From positions 1-55,420 of the forward strand of contig UQIL01000016.1 of the NCBI GenBank assembly GCA_900541025.1: a stretch of DNA of 55,420 nucleotides, in the 5' to 3' direction. Under the pieces are notes generated by a model. It did not search any database. It worked only from the letters and a program-made list of their open reading frames with translations, and had not been told where the DNA came from. Within the stretch, counting starts at the first letter, position 1. Each line of letters begins with the position of its first letter. Source of the DNA: an uncultured Collinsella sp. GTDB taxonomy: Bacteria; Actinomycetota; Coriobacteriia; Coriobacteriales; Coriobacteriaceae. Below are positions 22,320 through 31,444 of the stretch, in pieces. The position numbers were made by a program, and so were the translations under genes.

Positions 22320-22333
22320 TCGTTTACAAACGA
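22320..22333. promoter_or_regulatory. 14-bp palindrome upstream of pgeF-pst
   Basis: TCGTTTACAAACGA, with 6-bp arms around AC, lies between the ftsZ terminator and the pgeF start. It is placed where a regulator of the pgeF-pstSCAB-phoU transcript could bind. No known phosphate box is recognised. Confidence 0.4.
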
Positions 22334-22343
22334 GAAACAAAAA

Positions 22344-22367
22344 GGGCGCATCCATACGGACGCGCCC
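22344..22367 (-). terminator. ftsZ terminator
   Basis: A 10-bp stem GGGCGCATCC/GGACGCGCCC (one mismatch) with a short loop, followed by five U on the minus strand, 26 bp beyond the ftsZ stop. It separates the dcw cluster from pgeF-pst. Confidence 0.9.
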
Positions 22368-22393
22368 CTGTGCAAAACAATCCGAAGAACGAC

Positions 22394-23548
22394 TTAGAAG
22401 CTGCCGCGCTTGAGGAAGTCGGGAAGCTCAAACTGATCGTTGCCAAAGTTGGGCAGCTCGGTACCACCGACGTTGCGAGTCGGGGCAGCCTGAGCGGGGC
22501 TGGCAGCCGGAGCGGTGCGCTGCGGCTCAGCAGAAGCAGCGGCCTTGCTCTGGGACTGCTGGGCAGCGAAGAGCTCGTCCTGACGGTTGACGTTGGAGTC
22601 GGAGAAGCCCGTGGCGATAACGGTGATGCGCACCTGGTCGCCCAGGGACTCGTCAACAACGGTACCGAAGATGATGTTGGCCTCGGGGTCGACGGCGTTG
22701 GCGACAACGTCGGCGGCGTCGCTGATCTCCTGGATGCCCAGGTCCTTGGAACCGGCGATGGAGAGCAGCACGCGCGTGGCGCCATCGATGGAGCTCTCGA
22801 GCAGCGGGCTGGAGATGGCCTGCTGGGCAGCGTCGACGGCACGGGTGTCCCCAGAAGAGGTACCGATACCCATCATGGCGGTACCGGCCTGCTTCATGAT
22901 GGTCTTAACATCGGCGAAGTCCAGGTTGATGATACCGGGGACGGTGATGAGGTCGGTGATGCCCTGGGTGCCCTGGGAAAGGACGCCATCGGCAATCGCG
23001 AAGGCCTCGAGCATGGTGGTCTTCTTCTCGGCGATGTCGAGCAGCTTATCGTTAGGGATGACGATCATGGTGTCGACGCAATCGGAGAGGGTCTTAATGC
23101 CCTCCTCGGCGCTCTTCTTGCGCTTGCGGCCCTCGAAGGTGAAGGGCTTGGTCACGACGGCGACGGTCAGCGCACCGACCTCGTTCATCGCGATATCGGC
23201 AACGATGGGAGCAGCGCCGGTACCGGTGCCACCGCCCTCGCCGCAGGTGATGAACACCATGTCGGCGCCAGCGAGCGCCTCGGCAATGTCGTCGCGGGAC
23301 TCATCGGCAGCCTTGCGGCCAACCTCGGGGTTGGCGCCGGCGCCCAGGCCGCGGGTAAGGTCGGTGCCGATGTGCACCTTGATATCGGCATCAGAGATCG
23401 CGAGTGCCTGAGCATCGGTGTTGATGGCAACAAACTCGACGCCGCGGATGCCCTCTTCGATCATTCGATTGACCGCGTTGGTACCGCCGCCGCCGACGCC
23501 GACCACCTTAATGACGGCAAGGTAGTTGTTGATCTCTGTCTCGTGCAT
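22394..23548 (-). CDS. ftsZ: Cell division protein FtsZ
   Basis: A 384-residue tubulin homologue starting at ATG 23548 (ribosome site CGGAGGACC), 10 codons inside a longer frame. The nucleotide-binding motifs are VVGVGGGGTNAVNRM near 15-29, GEGGGTGTGAAPIVA near 102-116 (the tubulin signature), and the T7 loop NLDFADVKTIM. A variable Gln/Ala/Pro-rich linker (about 315-365) leads to the conserved C-terminal peptide ELPDFLKRGSF, which binds SepF and FtsA-like partners. It polymerises into the Z-ring at midcell. It is the last dcw gene and is separated from ftsQ by 199 bp with its own likely promoter elements. Confidence 0.99.
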   Translation of the reverse strand: MHETEINNYLAVIKVVGVGGGGTNAVNRMIEEGIRGVEFVAINTDAQALAISDADIKVHIGTDLTRGLGAGANPEVGRKAADESRDDIAEALAGADMVFITCGEGGGTGTGAAPIVADIAMNEVGALTVAVVTKPFTFEGRKRKKSAEEGIKTLSDCVDTMIVIPNDKLLDIAEKKTTMLEAFAIADGVLSQGTQGITDLITVPGIINLDFADVKTIMKQAGTAMMGIGTSSGDTRAVDAAQQAISSPLLESSIDGATRVLLSIAGSKDLGIQEISDAADVVANAVDPEANIIFGTVVDESLGDQVRITVIATGFSDSNVNRQDELFAAQQSQSKAAASAEPQRTAPAASPAQAAPTRNVGGTELPNFGNDQFELPDFLKRGSF

Positions 23549-23747
23549 GTCGGTCCTCCGAACAAAGGTTATAGCCATAGCATGGGTCGACCCCTGCGCA
23601 CATTAACCTTCAGGTTGAAAGTAAATGCAAAGGTAAACCGTATTATGTTTGCACATTATGAACGTATCAGTCAAATAATTGACCGTGAAAACCAAACAAA
23701 CCAGATAAACGGCGTGGTATGGCCCCTCAACAAAGCATCAACCAGCG
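23549..23747. promoter_or_regulatory. ftsZ upstream region with two palindromes
   Basis: This is an AT-rich 199-bp gap between ftsQ and ftsZ. It contains GTCAAATAATTGAC (23670-23683; arms GTCAA/TTGAC) and AACCTTCAGGTTGA (about 23606-23619). The latter is almost identical to AACCTTCAAGTTGA upstream of mraZ (about 38129-38142). An AT-rich CATAAT, on the minus strand, could be a -10 for ftsZ. The gap suggests ftsZ has its own regulated promoter. Confidence 0.5.
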
Positions 23748-25004
23748 CTACGAGGTCGGAGCGTTCCTAAATGTATAGTTACCCGGAGAGCGCACATTGA
23801 TATACGTTACGCCCTCTACCTGCGAAAGCAACTTGGTGACTACGCGTTCCTTCTTGACGATATCGTCCGAATCGCCCAGCGACACCTCAATGCCGTTATT
23901 GAGGTTTGCCGAGATGGCTTCGACCGAAGGCGTGGAAATATCCTTGACTTGTCCCAAGAACTCGCTCGAAAAACCACGCACATAATCCAAGCCAGCCTTA
24001 ACGGCCTTGGAGCTCACCGCCTGGCCGGAAACCGGAGCGACATCCGCCGAGACATCAGTCAACAACACCGCGCCATAGTGCTTAGCGAGCGCCAGCGCGG
24101 CATCAATGCCGGTCAGGGTATTTGAGCCCTGCCCCGTCGTGATGACGTTGCCCTGGTCATCCACTTCGACCGACGTCGACAGCGGGGCGATCCAGGTGTC
24201 ATCATCCCCGATGGCCCAGGCAAGGTCATCGGAGCTGATATAGGCAATTGCGATGACCTTGCGCTCCATCGGCGTAATGATGAGCGTATGCGGGAACTGA
24301 CGCTGGACATCTACGCCCGAGACCCACGGGTTCTGCTTGAGGTCCTCGGTAATCTGGTCGGGATCGACGTTAAAAAGCGACGTTCCCTCGGGCAAATCGA
24401 TCAGCTGGATAGCATCGTGCTTCGTCACATGCTCGCTGCCTTGAATCTGAATATCAGTGGCGGTAAACAATCCAGAGTTAATCACCACGATGGCAACGAC
24501 GACGAGCACGGCCAAGGCGGCCAGAACGCCGCCAACGATTTTGCCTTTGCCTGTAACGACAGAAGCGGCGTCTGATGTTTTATTTACCATCGCCCCAAGT
24601 GAAGACAACGGGTTGACGCTTTTTTTACCCGAAGGCTTCTTGGCGGTAGCCGGCACCGATGTCAGCGAGCGCGGTTTCGATGCGCCCAGCGTGCGACCTG
24701 GACGCGGCGCTTTAGTTCCCGTCGAGGGCTTAGGAGTTGCCATGGGACGGGCAGGTTTGGCGCCCATAACAGGCTTTGACGTCACCGAGGGACGCGAGGA
24801 CTTTTTTGCGGCCGGACGATTACCGAGCTGCGAGCCGACGACCGGACGACTGGTCTGTCGAGCATGCCCGACAGACTTAGAATGCGCGACGGTATTGCGT
24901 TGAGGTTTGGCAGGCGCGCCGGAACGCCCTCCGGCGCGGCGGAAGGTGGGTTTCGATGCTCTAGAAGCCGAGGAATTTAACTTCCGGTCTGAGCTCGATG
25001 CCAT
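23748..25004 (-). CDS. ftsQ: FtsQ/DivIB-type cell division protein
   Basis: A 418-residue protein. The first 150 residues are a Lys/Ser/Pro-rich basic cytoplasmic region, unusually long. One membrane helix follows at about 155-178 (GGVLAALAVLVVVAIVVINS), then a POTRA domain (FTATDIQIQGSEHVTKHDAI) and the FtsQ domain with WVSGVDVQRQFPHTLIITPM. FtsQ connects FtsB/FtsL to the divisome at the septum. Its ATG at 25004 has ribosome site AGGGAGG and overlaps the end of murB by 44 bp. The family call rests on topology, POTRA pattern and position between murB and ftsZ. Confidence 0.93.
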   Translation of the reverse strand: MASSSDRKLNSSASRASKPTFRRAGGRSGAPAKPQRNTVAHSKSVGHARQTSRPVVGSQLGNRPAAKKSSRPSVTSKPVMGAKPARPMATPKPSTGTKAPRPGRTLGASKPRSLTSVPATAKKPSGKKSVNPLSSLGAMVNKTSDAASVVTGKGKIVGGVLAALAVLVVVAIVVINSGLFTATDIQIQGSEHVTKHDAIQLIDLPEGTSLFNVDPDQITEDLKQNPWVSGVDVQRQFPHTLIITPMERKVIAIAYISSDDLAWAIGDDDTWIAPLSTSVEVDDQGNVITTGQGSNTLTGIDAALALAKHYGAVLLTDVSADVAPVSGQAVSSKAVKAGLDYVRGFSSEFLGQVKDISTPSVEAISANLNNGIEVSLGDSDDIVKKERVVTKLLSQVEGVTYINVRSPGNYTFRNAPTS

Positions 25005-25872
25005 ACGCCTCCCTCACCTTTCCGTGCACATGTCTGATAACCGCGGCAACGTCATCGGCCGAGGCAGTTCCGTTATTAACGATAAAATTAGCGTGAACGG
25101 GCGAAACTTCCGCGCCGCCAATCGAAAAACCCTTTAATCCACAATCCTCGATAAGCTTGCCCACACTCGCATCGGGCGGGTTGCGAAAGACCGACCCGCA
25201 GGATGCGCGACCCATGGGCTGCGTACGCTTGCGCCTCGTCAGGTACCGCTCCATGCGCTCGCGAATGTCGGCCTTGGGCGCCGGTTTAAGCTTGAGCACG
25301 CACTCGAGGATGATCTCATTGCGGGGAAGGCTACATTCGCGGTAGCCCCAAGTGATCTCGGACCCCGCATAATGTTTGATACCGGATACCGGGTCAAACG
25401 TTACGACATCCTCAACCAGCGAGCCAATCCACTCGGTCCGTGTGCCGGCATTCATAGATATCGCACCGCCGACCGAGCCAGGGATGCCAACGGCAAACTC
25501 AAGGCCCGAGAGGCTACGCGACAGGGCATCGTTGACCAGGCGCGCAAACATCACGCCCGCACCGACCGTCAGCGTACAACCGTCATCGGCAACAACCGTG
25601 CGCTGAAACTCACGTCCGAGCGAAATGACGGCGCCGCGATAACCGCCATCGGCAACCAGCAGATTGGAGCCCTTGCCGATGATGACCCACGGCACCTGCT
25701 CGCGATCGAGCACCGCCACGGCGCGGCGAAGGGCATGATAGCTATGGCACGTCACAAAGAGGTCGACCTTGCCGCCGATACGATAACTCGTATGACGCGC
25801 AAGGCGCTCGTCCTCGATCACATCCGTGTCGATCATGCCCGAGAGCGCCATGACGGCGTTAAACAGACCCAT
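24961..25872 (-). CDS. murB: UDP-N-acetylmuramate dehydrogenase MurB
   Basis: A 303-residue flavoprotein. FAD-binding features are the N-terminal RHTSYRIGGKVDLFV, IGKGSNLLVADGGYRG, and GLEFAVGIPGSVGGAISMNA near residues 120-140. The catalytic serine segment is ASCGSVFRNP, and the C-terminal Glu region has GIELRPEVKFLGF. It reduces UDP-GlcNAc-enolpyruvate to UDP-MurNAc with NADPH. This is the short type IIb form. It sits between murC and ftsQ with a 5-bp gap to murC. Confidence 0.98.
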   Translation of the reverse strand: MGLFNAVMALSGMIDTDVIEDERLARHTSYRIGGKVDLFVTCHSYHALRRAVAVLDREQVPWVIIGKGSNLLVADGGYRGAVISLGREFQRTVVADDGCTLTVGAGVMFARLVNDALSRSLSGLEFAVGIPGSVGGAISMNAGTRTEWIGSLVEDVVTFDPVSGIKHYAGSEITWGYRECSLPRNEIILECVLKLKPAPKADIRERMERYLTRRKRTQPMGRASCGSVFRNPPDASVGKLIEDCGLKGFSIGGAEVSPVHANFIVNNGTASADDVAAVIRHVHGKVREAYGIELRPEVKFLGF

Positions 25873-25877
25873 TAGAC

Positions 25878-27296
25878 TTAAGCGTCTTTCTTGGCAGTCA
25901 GATACTCGATAAACTCGGGACCGACGGTCGTAACGTCACCGGCACCCATGGTGAGCAGCAGGTCGCCCTCGCCCACCATCTGCTCGAGCTCCTGATTGAG
26001 CTCAAGACGGCTGGAGCAGTACACGACCTCCTTGCCAGGATGCTTGGCGCGCACGGTATCGGCGAGCATCTTAGAGGTAACACCCGGAATGGGCATCTCG
26101 CCAGCCGAGAACACATCAATCAGCAGCAGTTTATCGGCATTGGCAAATGCATCGGCAAAGTCGTCGCACAGGGCCTGCAGACGCGAATAACGGTGCGGCT
26201 GGAACACGACGTCGACATGCTTGTAGCCCAGCGACGAAGCGGCAGCAAGCGTCGCCTTGATCTCGGTGGGGTGATGGCCGTAATCATCGACCACGGTGAT
26301 GCCATCGATATCGCCCACGTGGGTAAAGCGACGGCGGACGCCCTCAAAGCTCGAAAGCGCCTTGGCGGCGGCGTCGATGTCAAGGCCCAGGACATGGGCG
26401 ACGGTGAGCACCGCCGTGGCGTTGAGCATGTTGTGGCGACCGGGATTGCTCTTGATCTCCACAGCGTGCTCAGTGCCGTCCTCAAAGCGAACGATAAAGT
26501 CGCTCTGGATGCCCTTGACATCCGGGTGCATGCAGACGATGTCGTTGCTCTCGGCAAAGCCGTAGGAAAGCACGTGACGGCCCGTCGACTTGGCGAGCTC
26601 GACCAGATGCGAGTCCTCACCGCAGACGATGACGGTGCCGTCCTCGCCCACCAGGCTCATGAATTTGGCGAAAGTCGCCTCGATCTCCTCGATACCCGAG
26701 TAGTGATCGAGGTGGTCGGCCTCGACGTTGGTCACAATGACCACGTTGGGGTTCAGGAACAGGAAGGAGCTGTCGGACTCGTCGGCCTCGGCGACAAAAT
26801 AGTCGCCCGAGCCGTTCTTGCCGTTCGTGTCATAGCCCTCGACAATGCCGCCGATCAAGAAGCTCGGATCCAGACCCATGCGGTCGAGCATGGTGGCGCA
26901 CATCGAAGACGTGGTGGTCTTGCCATGCGTGCCGGCAACAGCGACGGTGGTGTAGCCGTGGCCCAAAGCAGAGAGCATCTTGGCACGAGGCCACACGGGA
27001 ATGCCCAGCTCGCGAGCGCGCACGAGCTCAGGGTTAGACTCCGGAATAGCGGTGGAGACAACAACCACGTCGGGCTTGACCTCGTCGATCGTGGCGGCCT
27101 CATGGCCCACATGCACCTTCACACCAGCGCGGGTAAGCTGGCGGATATAGCGTGACGTCTTAAGGTCGGAGCCGGTAACGGCATAACCACGCTCGTGCAG
27201 AACGAGGGCGATGCCGCTCATGCCGGCGCCGCCGATACCGATAAAGTGGGCGCTCTTAAACTCGGGCGCGGAGGTTGCAGTCTGGGAATCAGCCAT
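25878..27296 (-). CDS. murC: UDP-N-acetylmuramate-L-alanine ligase MurC
   Basis: A 472-residue Mur ligase starting at ATG 27296 (AAGGAG about 11 bp upstream; a GTG at 27323 is less likely). The Rossmann start is FIGIGGAGMSGIALVL, the ATP P-loop is AGTHGKTTTSS near 119-129, the ADESDSSF acidic site follows, and HHPTEIKATLAAA marks the C-terminal domain. It adds L-Ala to UDP-MurNAc. It lies between murG and murB, with a 97-bp gap upstream that may hold a promoter. No active-site changes are seen. Confidence 0.98.
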   Translation of the reverse strand: MADSQTATSAPEFKSAHFIGIGGAGMSGIALVLHERGYAVTGSDLKTSRYIRQLTRAGVKVHVGHEAATIDEVKPDVVVVSTAIPESNPELVRARELGIPVWPRAKMLSALGHGYTTVAVAGTHGKTTTSSMCATMLDRMGLDPSFLIGGIVEGYDTNGKNGSGDYFVAEADESDSSFLFLNPNVVIVTNVEADHLDHYSGIEEIEATFAKFMSLVGEDGTVIVCGEDSHLVELAKSTGRHVLSYGFAESNDIVCMHPDVKGIQSDFIVRFEDGTEHAVEIKSNPGRHNMLNATAVLTVAHVLGLDIDAAAKALSSFEGVRRRFTHVGDIDGITVVDDYGHHPTEIKATLAAASSLGYKHVDVVFQPHRYSRLQALCDDFADAFANADKLLLIDVFSAGEMPIPGVTSKMLADTVRAKHPGKEVVYCSSRLELNQELEQMVGEGDLLLTMGAGDVTTVGPEFIEYLTAKKDA

Positions 27297-27393
27297 GTGC
27301 TCGTGTACTCCTTGCGTAAACACTGCCTGTAACCCGTTAACTGTACCGCACCTACCGCATCAGCGCGAGGGCGACCGACGATATCCCGTCTAA

Positions 27394-28509
27394 CTAACGC
27401 AAACCCTCTACCGCATCCGCCAGAAGAGCGGCGGCCCTATCCTGAGCCAGACCACGCGCCGCCTGACGCATGGCGTCGCGTGCCGCCGCGTCATCGACCA
27501 GGTGCAGCAGCTCATCGGCAAAGGCAGAACCGTCGATATCGGCATCGGCGCAGAGCACGCCGGCCCCGGCGTCGACCAGATAACGGGCATTGGTGGTTTG
27601 GTGGTCGGCAGTCGCATGCGGGTACGGCACGAGCACCGAAGGCACGGCGAGCGCAGCGATCTCGGCCACGCTCGATGCGCCCGAACGCGAGAGCACCAAA
27701 TCGGCAGCAGCCAGCATATCGCCCATGTTGTCGATGTAAGGCTGGACGCGGTAACGCTTCGCCTCCTCGGGCGTCAGCGCCAAAGCGCGCTCGGTCTCCT
27801 CAAAGCCGTCGGCACCCGTCGAATGCAACACATAGAGGTTCTTGCGCGAAAGCAGCTCGTTTTTGAGCGAAGCCACGCGCTCGTTGAGGTGCTGGGCGCC
27901 AAGTGAACCGCCAAAGACGAGCAGCAGCGTAGCGTCCTCGGGAACGCCAAGTGCCTTGCGGCCGCGAGCGCGATCGCCCTCGATCACCGAGCGACGTACG
28001 GGGTTGCCGGTCATGAGCACGTGGTCAGGGTCACCTTCGCGCTCAAAGACCGAACGCGCTGCCGGCACCGAGATGCACACGCGAGCGGCGTGGGAATTCA
28101 TCATCTTGTTGGCCAGGCCCGGAACAGAGTTCTGCTCATGCAGCAGATACGGAACGCCTGCGCCCTTGCACCACCCCAGCAGCGGAACCTCGACATAGGC
28201 ACCAAAACCAATGGCGGCATCGGGCTTGCCGACCTTTGAGAAATGATTGGCGAGCGCACGCTTGGCCTTATTGACACGCCACAGCGAGGTCAGCGCCGTC
28301 CAAGGACGGGAGCGGTCGAAGCCCGTGACCGTAATGGGCACAAAATCAAACCCAGCCTCGGGGACCAGACGACCCTCGAGCTTGCGCGACTGGCCCACGA
28401 ACACAACGTGGTGGCCACGGTCATGCAGCTCTTCGGCCAAGGCGAGCGCGGGGTTGATGTGTCCTGCCGTACCGCCGGCTGCAATAGCAACGGTCATCTT
28501 ATCGGTCAT
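27394..28509 (-). CDS. murG: MurG lipid II synthase
   Basis: A 371-residue GT-B glycosyltransferase starting at ATG 28509 (ribosome site GAAGGGAC). It shows the N-terminal AAGGTAGHINPALALAEEL loop, the LLHEQNSVPGLANKM segment, FGGSLGAQHLNE, and the C-terminal donor-binding RSGASSVAEIAAL with PYPHATADHQTTNA. It transfers GlcNAc from UDP-GlcNAc to lipid I on the inner membrane face. Its start overlaps ftsW by 11 bp, consistent with coupled expression. Confidence 0.98.
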   Translation of the reverse strand: MTDKMTVAIAAGGTAGHINPALALAEELHDRGHHVVFVGQSRKLEGRLVPEAGFDFVPITVTGFDRSRPWTALTSLWRVNKAKRALANHFSKVGKPDAAIGFGAYVEVPLLGWCKGAGVPYLLHEQNSVPGLANKMMNSHAARVCISVPAARSVFEREGDPDHVLMTGNPVRRSVIEGDRARGRKALGVPEDATLLLVFGGSLGAQHLNERVASLKNELLSRKNLYVLHSTGADGFEETERALALTPEEAKRYRVQPYIDNMGDMLAAADLVLSRSGASSVAEIAALAVPSVLVPYPHATADHQTTNARYLVDAGAGVLCADADIDGSAFADELLHLVDDAAARDAMRQAARGLAQDRAAALLADAVEGLR

Positions 28510-30019
28510 GGTAGTCCCTTCGTACACGCGGTCCCTGGTCGTCGGTGCGCAAGCGCGCCGACGGGTCCGAGTTCAAATCGATTCGATTATATCCGCCGCC
28601 CGCGTTGCGAGGGCTGGGGCGCTGAGGACGACCTTGCGGCGCCGTTCGCTGACGCGGGCGGGCTGCCGGCTCGGTCGCAGAGCCATCCAGGACGGTAAAA
28701 CCGTTACGCGAAGAACGCTCGCCGCGCACGTGGGGCACGCCGGCGGTACTCTCATCCATAACGGCAAAGCTCTCACGTCGGCGGTCATACTCATCGCGGC
28801 GGGCGCTCTCGTACGAAACGCGCAGGATCAACCCGGCAAGCATGAGCGACACAATAATCGACGAACCGCCGTAGCTAATAAACGGCAACGGTTTGCCCGT
28901 CATGGGAAACACGTTGAGGATGCCCAGCGCGTTAATCAAAAACTGCACCGCGAGAATGACCGCGGAGCCAGACGCCATGAGCGCGCCCCGACGATCGGTC
29001 GCCTGCTCGGCAATGCGAAACGCCGAGTAGATCAGCATCGCAAACACCAAGAAGAACAGCACGGTTCCAACAAAGCCGACTTCCTCGCCAATGATAGCCA
29101 GGATGTAGTCATTGTGCGCCTCGGGCAGATACGAGTACTTCATGGTTGAGTTGCCGATGCCACGGCCGAACAGACCGCCCGAGGCAAAGGCCATGATGGC
29201 AAGCGTGGCCTGATAGCCGTCACCATACTCGTCGGCCCAAGGGTTCAAGGCAACCTGAACACGCACCATACGGTACGGCTCTGCGACAAGCGCAATCACG
29301 ATCACGAGAATGCCGAAGATTAGCACGCCGATGATAAATCTGGGGTCGAGACCCGCAAACAACGCCATGCACATGAGGGTCAACAGGATGATCAGGACAG
29401 TACCGAAATCGGGCTGGATAAAGATCAGAAAGAGCGAAATGCCCAGGTAGATGCCCATCTTGCGAAGGAATTCGTTGATGTTGCCACCGGGCGAAAAGAA
29501 GCGATCAAGCATGATGGCCGAATACGCAATGGCAAATGGCTTTAAAAACTCGGAAGGCTGGAACTGAATACCGGCGATGTTAAGCCAGCGCGTGGCGCCA
29601 CGGCTGCCGCTGCCCACCAAGAACACCAGAAACAGTAGCCCTATCATGCCTATGAGGAAGATCCTGAGCACATCCTCCCCAAACCAGCTGTCCGGCAAAA
29701 CGCGCACGATGGCAATCAGCGCCAGAACACCGACCACGGCAAACGCGGCCTGTCGACCCAGAAAAAACGTCGCCGAGCCATTCTCGTGCAGCGCCTCGAC
29801 CGAAGACGCCGAGTACACCATCAGCAGGCCAAAGCATACCAAGGTAAACAAGCAGGCCATGAATATCAAACGGGGGCGCATGATACGGGCGGGAACGCCG
29901 GCAATATAGCGTTCGCTAAACGACTGCCCGCCGCGGCTGGAACGCGGTGTGGTGCGACGTGAGGAAGCACGGTCCGAGTCGGGCCTCCTCATACCTTGTC
30001 GGGGGCTCTCCTCTCTCAC
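28499..30019 (-). CDS. ftsW: FtsW-type peptidoglycan glycosyltransferase (SEDS family)
   Basis: A membrane protein of about 506 residues with ten helices. SEDS signatures are VYSASSVEAL near the first helix, IAGIQFQPSEFLKPFAIAYS, and the C-terminal GKPLPFISYGGSSIIVSLML; EVGFVGTVLFF is also typical. It polymerises lipid II with its class B PBP partner, encoded at 34.0-35.9 kb. The start is uncertain: GTG at 30019 has AGGGG 6 bp upstream, a TTG at 30025 and an ATG at 29992 are alternatives. An Arg-rich N-terminus of about 40 residues and a disordered basic C-terminus of about 110 residues extend the core. Confidence 0.95.
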   Translation of the reverse strand: MREESPRQGMRRPDSDRASSRRTTPRSSRGGQSFSERYIAGVPARIMRPRLIFMACLFTLVCFGLLMVYSASSVEALHENGSATFFLGRQAAFAVVGVLALIAIVRVLPDSWFGEDVLRIFLIGMIGLLFLVFLVGSGSRGATRWLNIAGIQFQPSEFLKPFAIAYSAIMLDRFFSPGGNINEFLRKMGIYLGISLFLIFIQPDFGTVLIILLTLMCMALFAGLDPRFIIGVLIFGILVIVIALVAEPYRMVRVQVALNPWADEYGDGYQATLAIMAFASGGLFGRGIGNSTMKYSYLPEAHNDYILAIIGEEVGFVGTVLFFLVFAMLIYSAFRIAEQATDRRGALMASGSAVILAVQFLINALGILNVFPMTGKPLPFISYGGSSIIVSLMLAGLILRVSYESARRDEYDRRRESFAVMDESTAGVPHVRGERSSRNGFTVLDGSATEPAARPRQRTAPQGRPQRPSPRNAGGGYNRIDLNSDPSARLRTDDQGPRVRRDYHDR

Positions 30020-30028
30020 CGGCAACCC

Positions 30029-31435
30029 CTATTCCATTTGTGATTTCGCCGCAGCGGCAAGCTGGGCCACATAGTCCTTAAACACGCGGCCGCGCTCCTC
30101 ATAGCCCGAGAACTCATCGAACGAAGAGCAGGCAGGAGAAAGTAAGATCACGTCACCACGGCTCGACAACGAACGGGCAACGTCCACGGCGTCGCGTAGG
30201 TCATCCGCCTGGGCGATATCCACATCGCCATCGACATCGGCCTCGTCCATAGCGGCGGTGAAGCGCTCGCGCGCATCGCCAAAGCAGACGACCGAGCGTA
30301 CGTTATCCATAACAACGCGCGCGAAGTCCGTGAGCGGCGTGCCCTTATCGTGGCCGCCGAGCAGCAAGATCACGTCGTCATCGGGAAATGCCGTCAGTGC
30401 CTTCTCGACCGCATCGGTGTTGGTCGCCTTGGAATCGTTGACGTAGCGCACGCCGTCAATCTCGCCACACGGCTCCACGCGGTGCTCGAGCGGCTGGAAC
30501 GAGGCCAGACCGCGGCAGACACCGTCGACATCGGCACCGACTGCCAAGGCAGCCGTAGCAGCGCACAGGGCATTGATAACATTGTGATGGCCCGAGATCT
30601 TGAGCTCGGATGTAGCGATGAGCGGGGTCTCGACGCCCTTCAGACGCACGATCATCTTGCCATCGCGCACAAAGGCGGCATCCTCGCCCTCAGGCTCGTC
30701 AAAGGCAACCTTGCAGATGCGACGACCCGGCGTGTAGATGTACTCATCGAACTCGTGAATGCCGGCGTCTTCGACGTCGACAACCGCCAGATCGTCATCG
30801 ACCATATTGTCAAACAGTTTGATCTTGGCAAGCGCATAGTTCTTATGGCTCTTATGCCAGCCCAAGTGGTCGGGAGTGATGTTGAGCAGCACCGCCACGC
30901 GAGGGTGGAGCTCGGTGGTCGTAGCAATCTGATAGCTCGAGAGCTCAGCCACAAACCACTCGTTGTGGGCTCGGCCGTCAATCTCGTTGACCGGCGGCTC
31001 GCCGATGTTGCCGACAGCAACGCTGGCCTCGCCGGCAGCCTTAAGCAGATAATCAGTCAGCGACGTGGTGGTCGTCTTGCCGTTGGTGCCCGTGATGGCA
31101 ATCCAGTTATCGGGCGACAGGCGATAGGCAAACTCGGGCTCACCCATAATCTGGGCGGCATGCTCGCGCCCGGCCTTAAAGAAGCCCGAGAACTCCGAGA
31201 TGCCCGGGCACGTCACGCATACGTCATAGGCGCCCTCGACCTGTTCGGTCCCATAGACAAACGACGCACCAGCAGCCTCGAGCGCACGCGTGGCGTCATT
31301 GGGCTCAGAGGTGCCACCGCCATAAACGGTAACGGCGCTTACGCGCTCGGGATGTGCCAGCGCCCAGCGGGCAACATCGAGACCGGATTTGCCCTGACCC
31401 AAAACGAGCAGGCTAAAGACATCAGCAAGAGGCAT
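30029..31435 (-). CDS. murD: UDP-N-acetylmuramoylalanine-D-glutamate ligase MurD
   Basis: A 468-residue Mur ligase. It has the N-terminal LVLGQGKSGLDVARW, the P-loop ITGTNGKTTTTSL near 113-125, the ELSSYQI segment, NITPDHLGWHKS with catalytic His, and RVEPCGEIDGVRYVNDSKAT in the C-terminal domain. It adds D-Glu to UDP-MurNAc-L-Ala. A 9-bp gap separates it from mraY and another from ftsW. The ribosome site is weak, suggesting coupling to mraY translation. Confidence 0.98.
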   Translation of the reverse strand: MPLADVFSLLVLGQGKSGLDVARWALAHPERVSAVTVYGGGTSEPNDATRALEAAGASFVYGTEQVEGAYDVCVTCPGISEFSGFFKAGREHAAQIMGEPEFAYRLSPDNWIAITGTNGKTTTTSLTDYLLKAAGEASVAVGNIGEPPVNEIDGRAHNEWFVAELSSYQIATTTELHPRVAVLLNITPDHLGWHKSHKNYALAKIKLFDNMVDDDLAVVDVEDAGIHEFDEYIYTPGRRICKVAFDEPEGEDAAFVRDGKMIVRLKGVETPLIATSELKISGHHNVINALCAATAALAVGADVDGVCRGLASFQPLEHRVEPCGEIDGVRYVNDSKATNTDAVEKALTAFPDDDVILLLGGHDKGTPLTDFARVVMDNVRSVVCFGDARERFTAAMDEADVDGDVDIAQADDLRDAVDVARSLSSRGDVILLSPACSSFDEFSGYEERGRVFKDYVAQLAAAAKSQME

Positions 31436-31444
31436 GAAAGACCA

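Noticed and set aside
22310..23770. 486-codon plus-strand frame opposite ftsZ
   Set aside because: Covers ftsZ, its terminator and promoter region; not coding.
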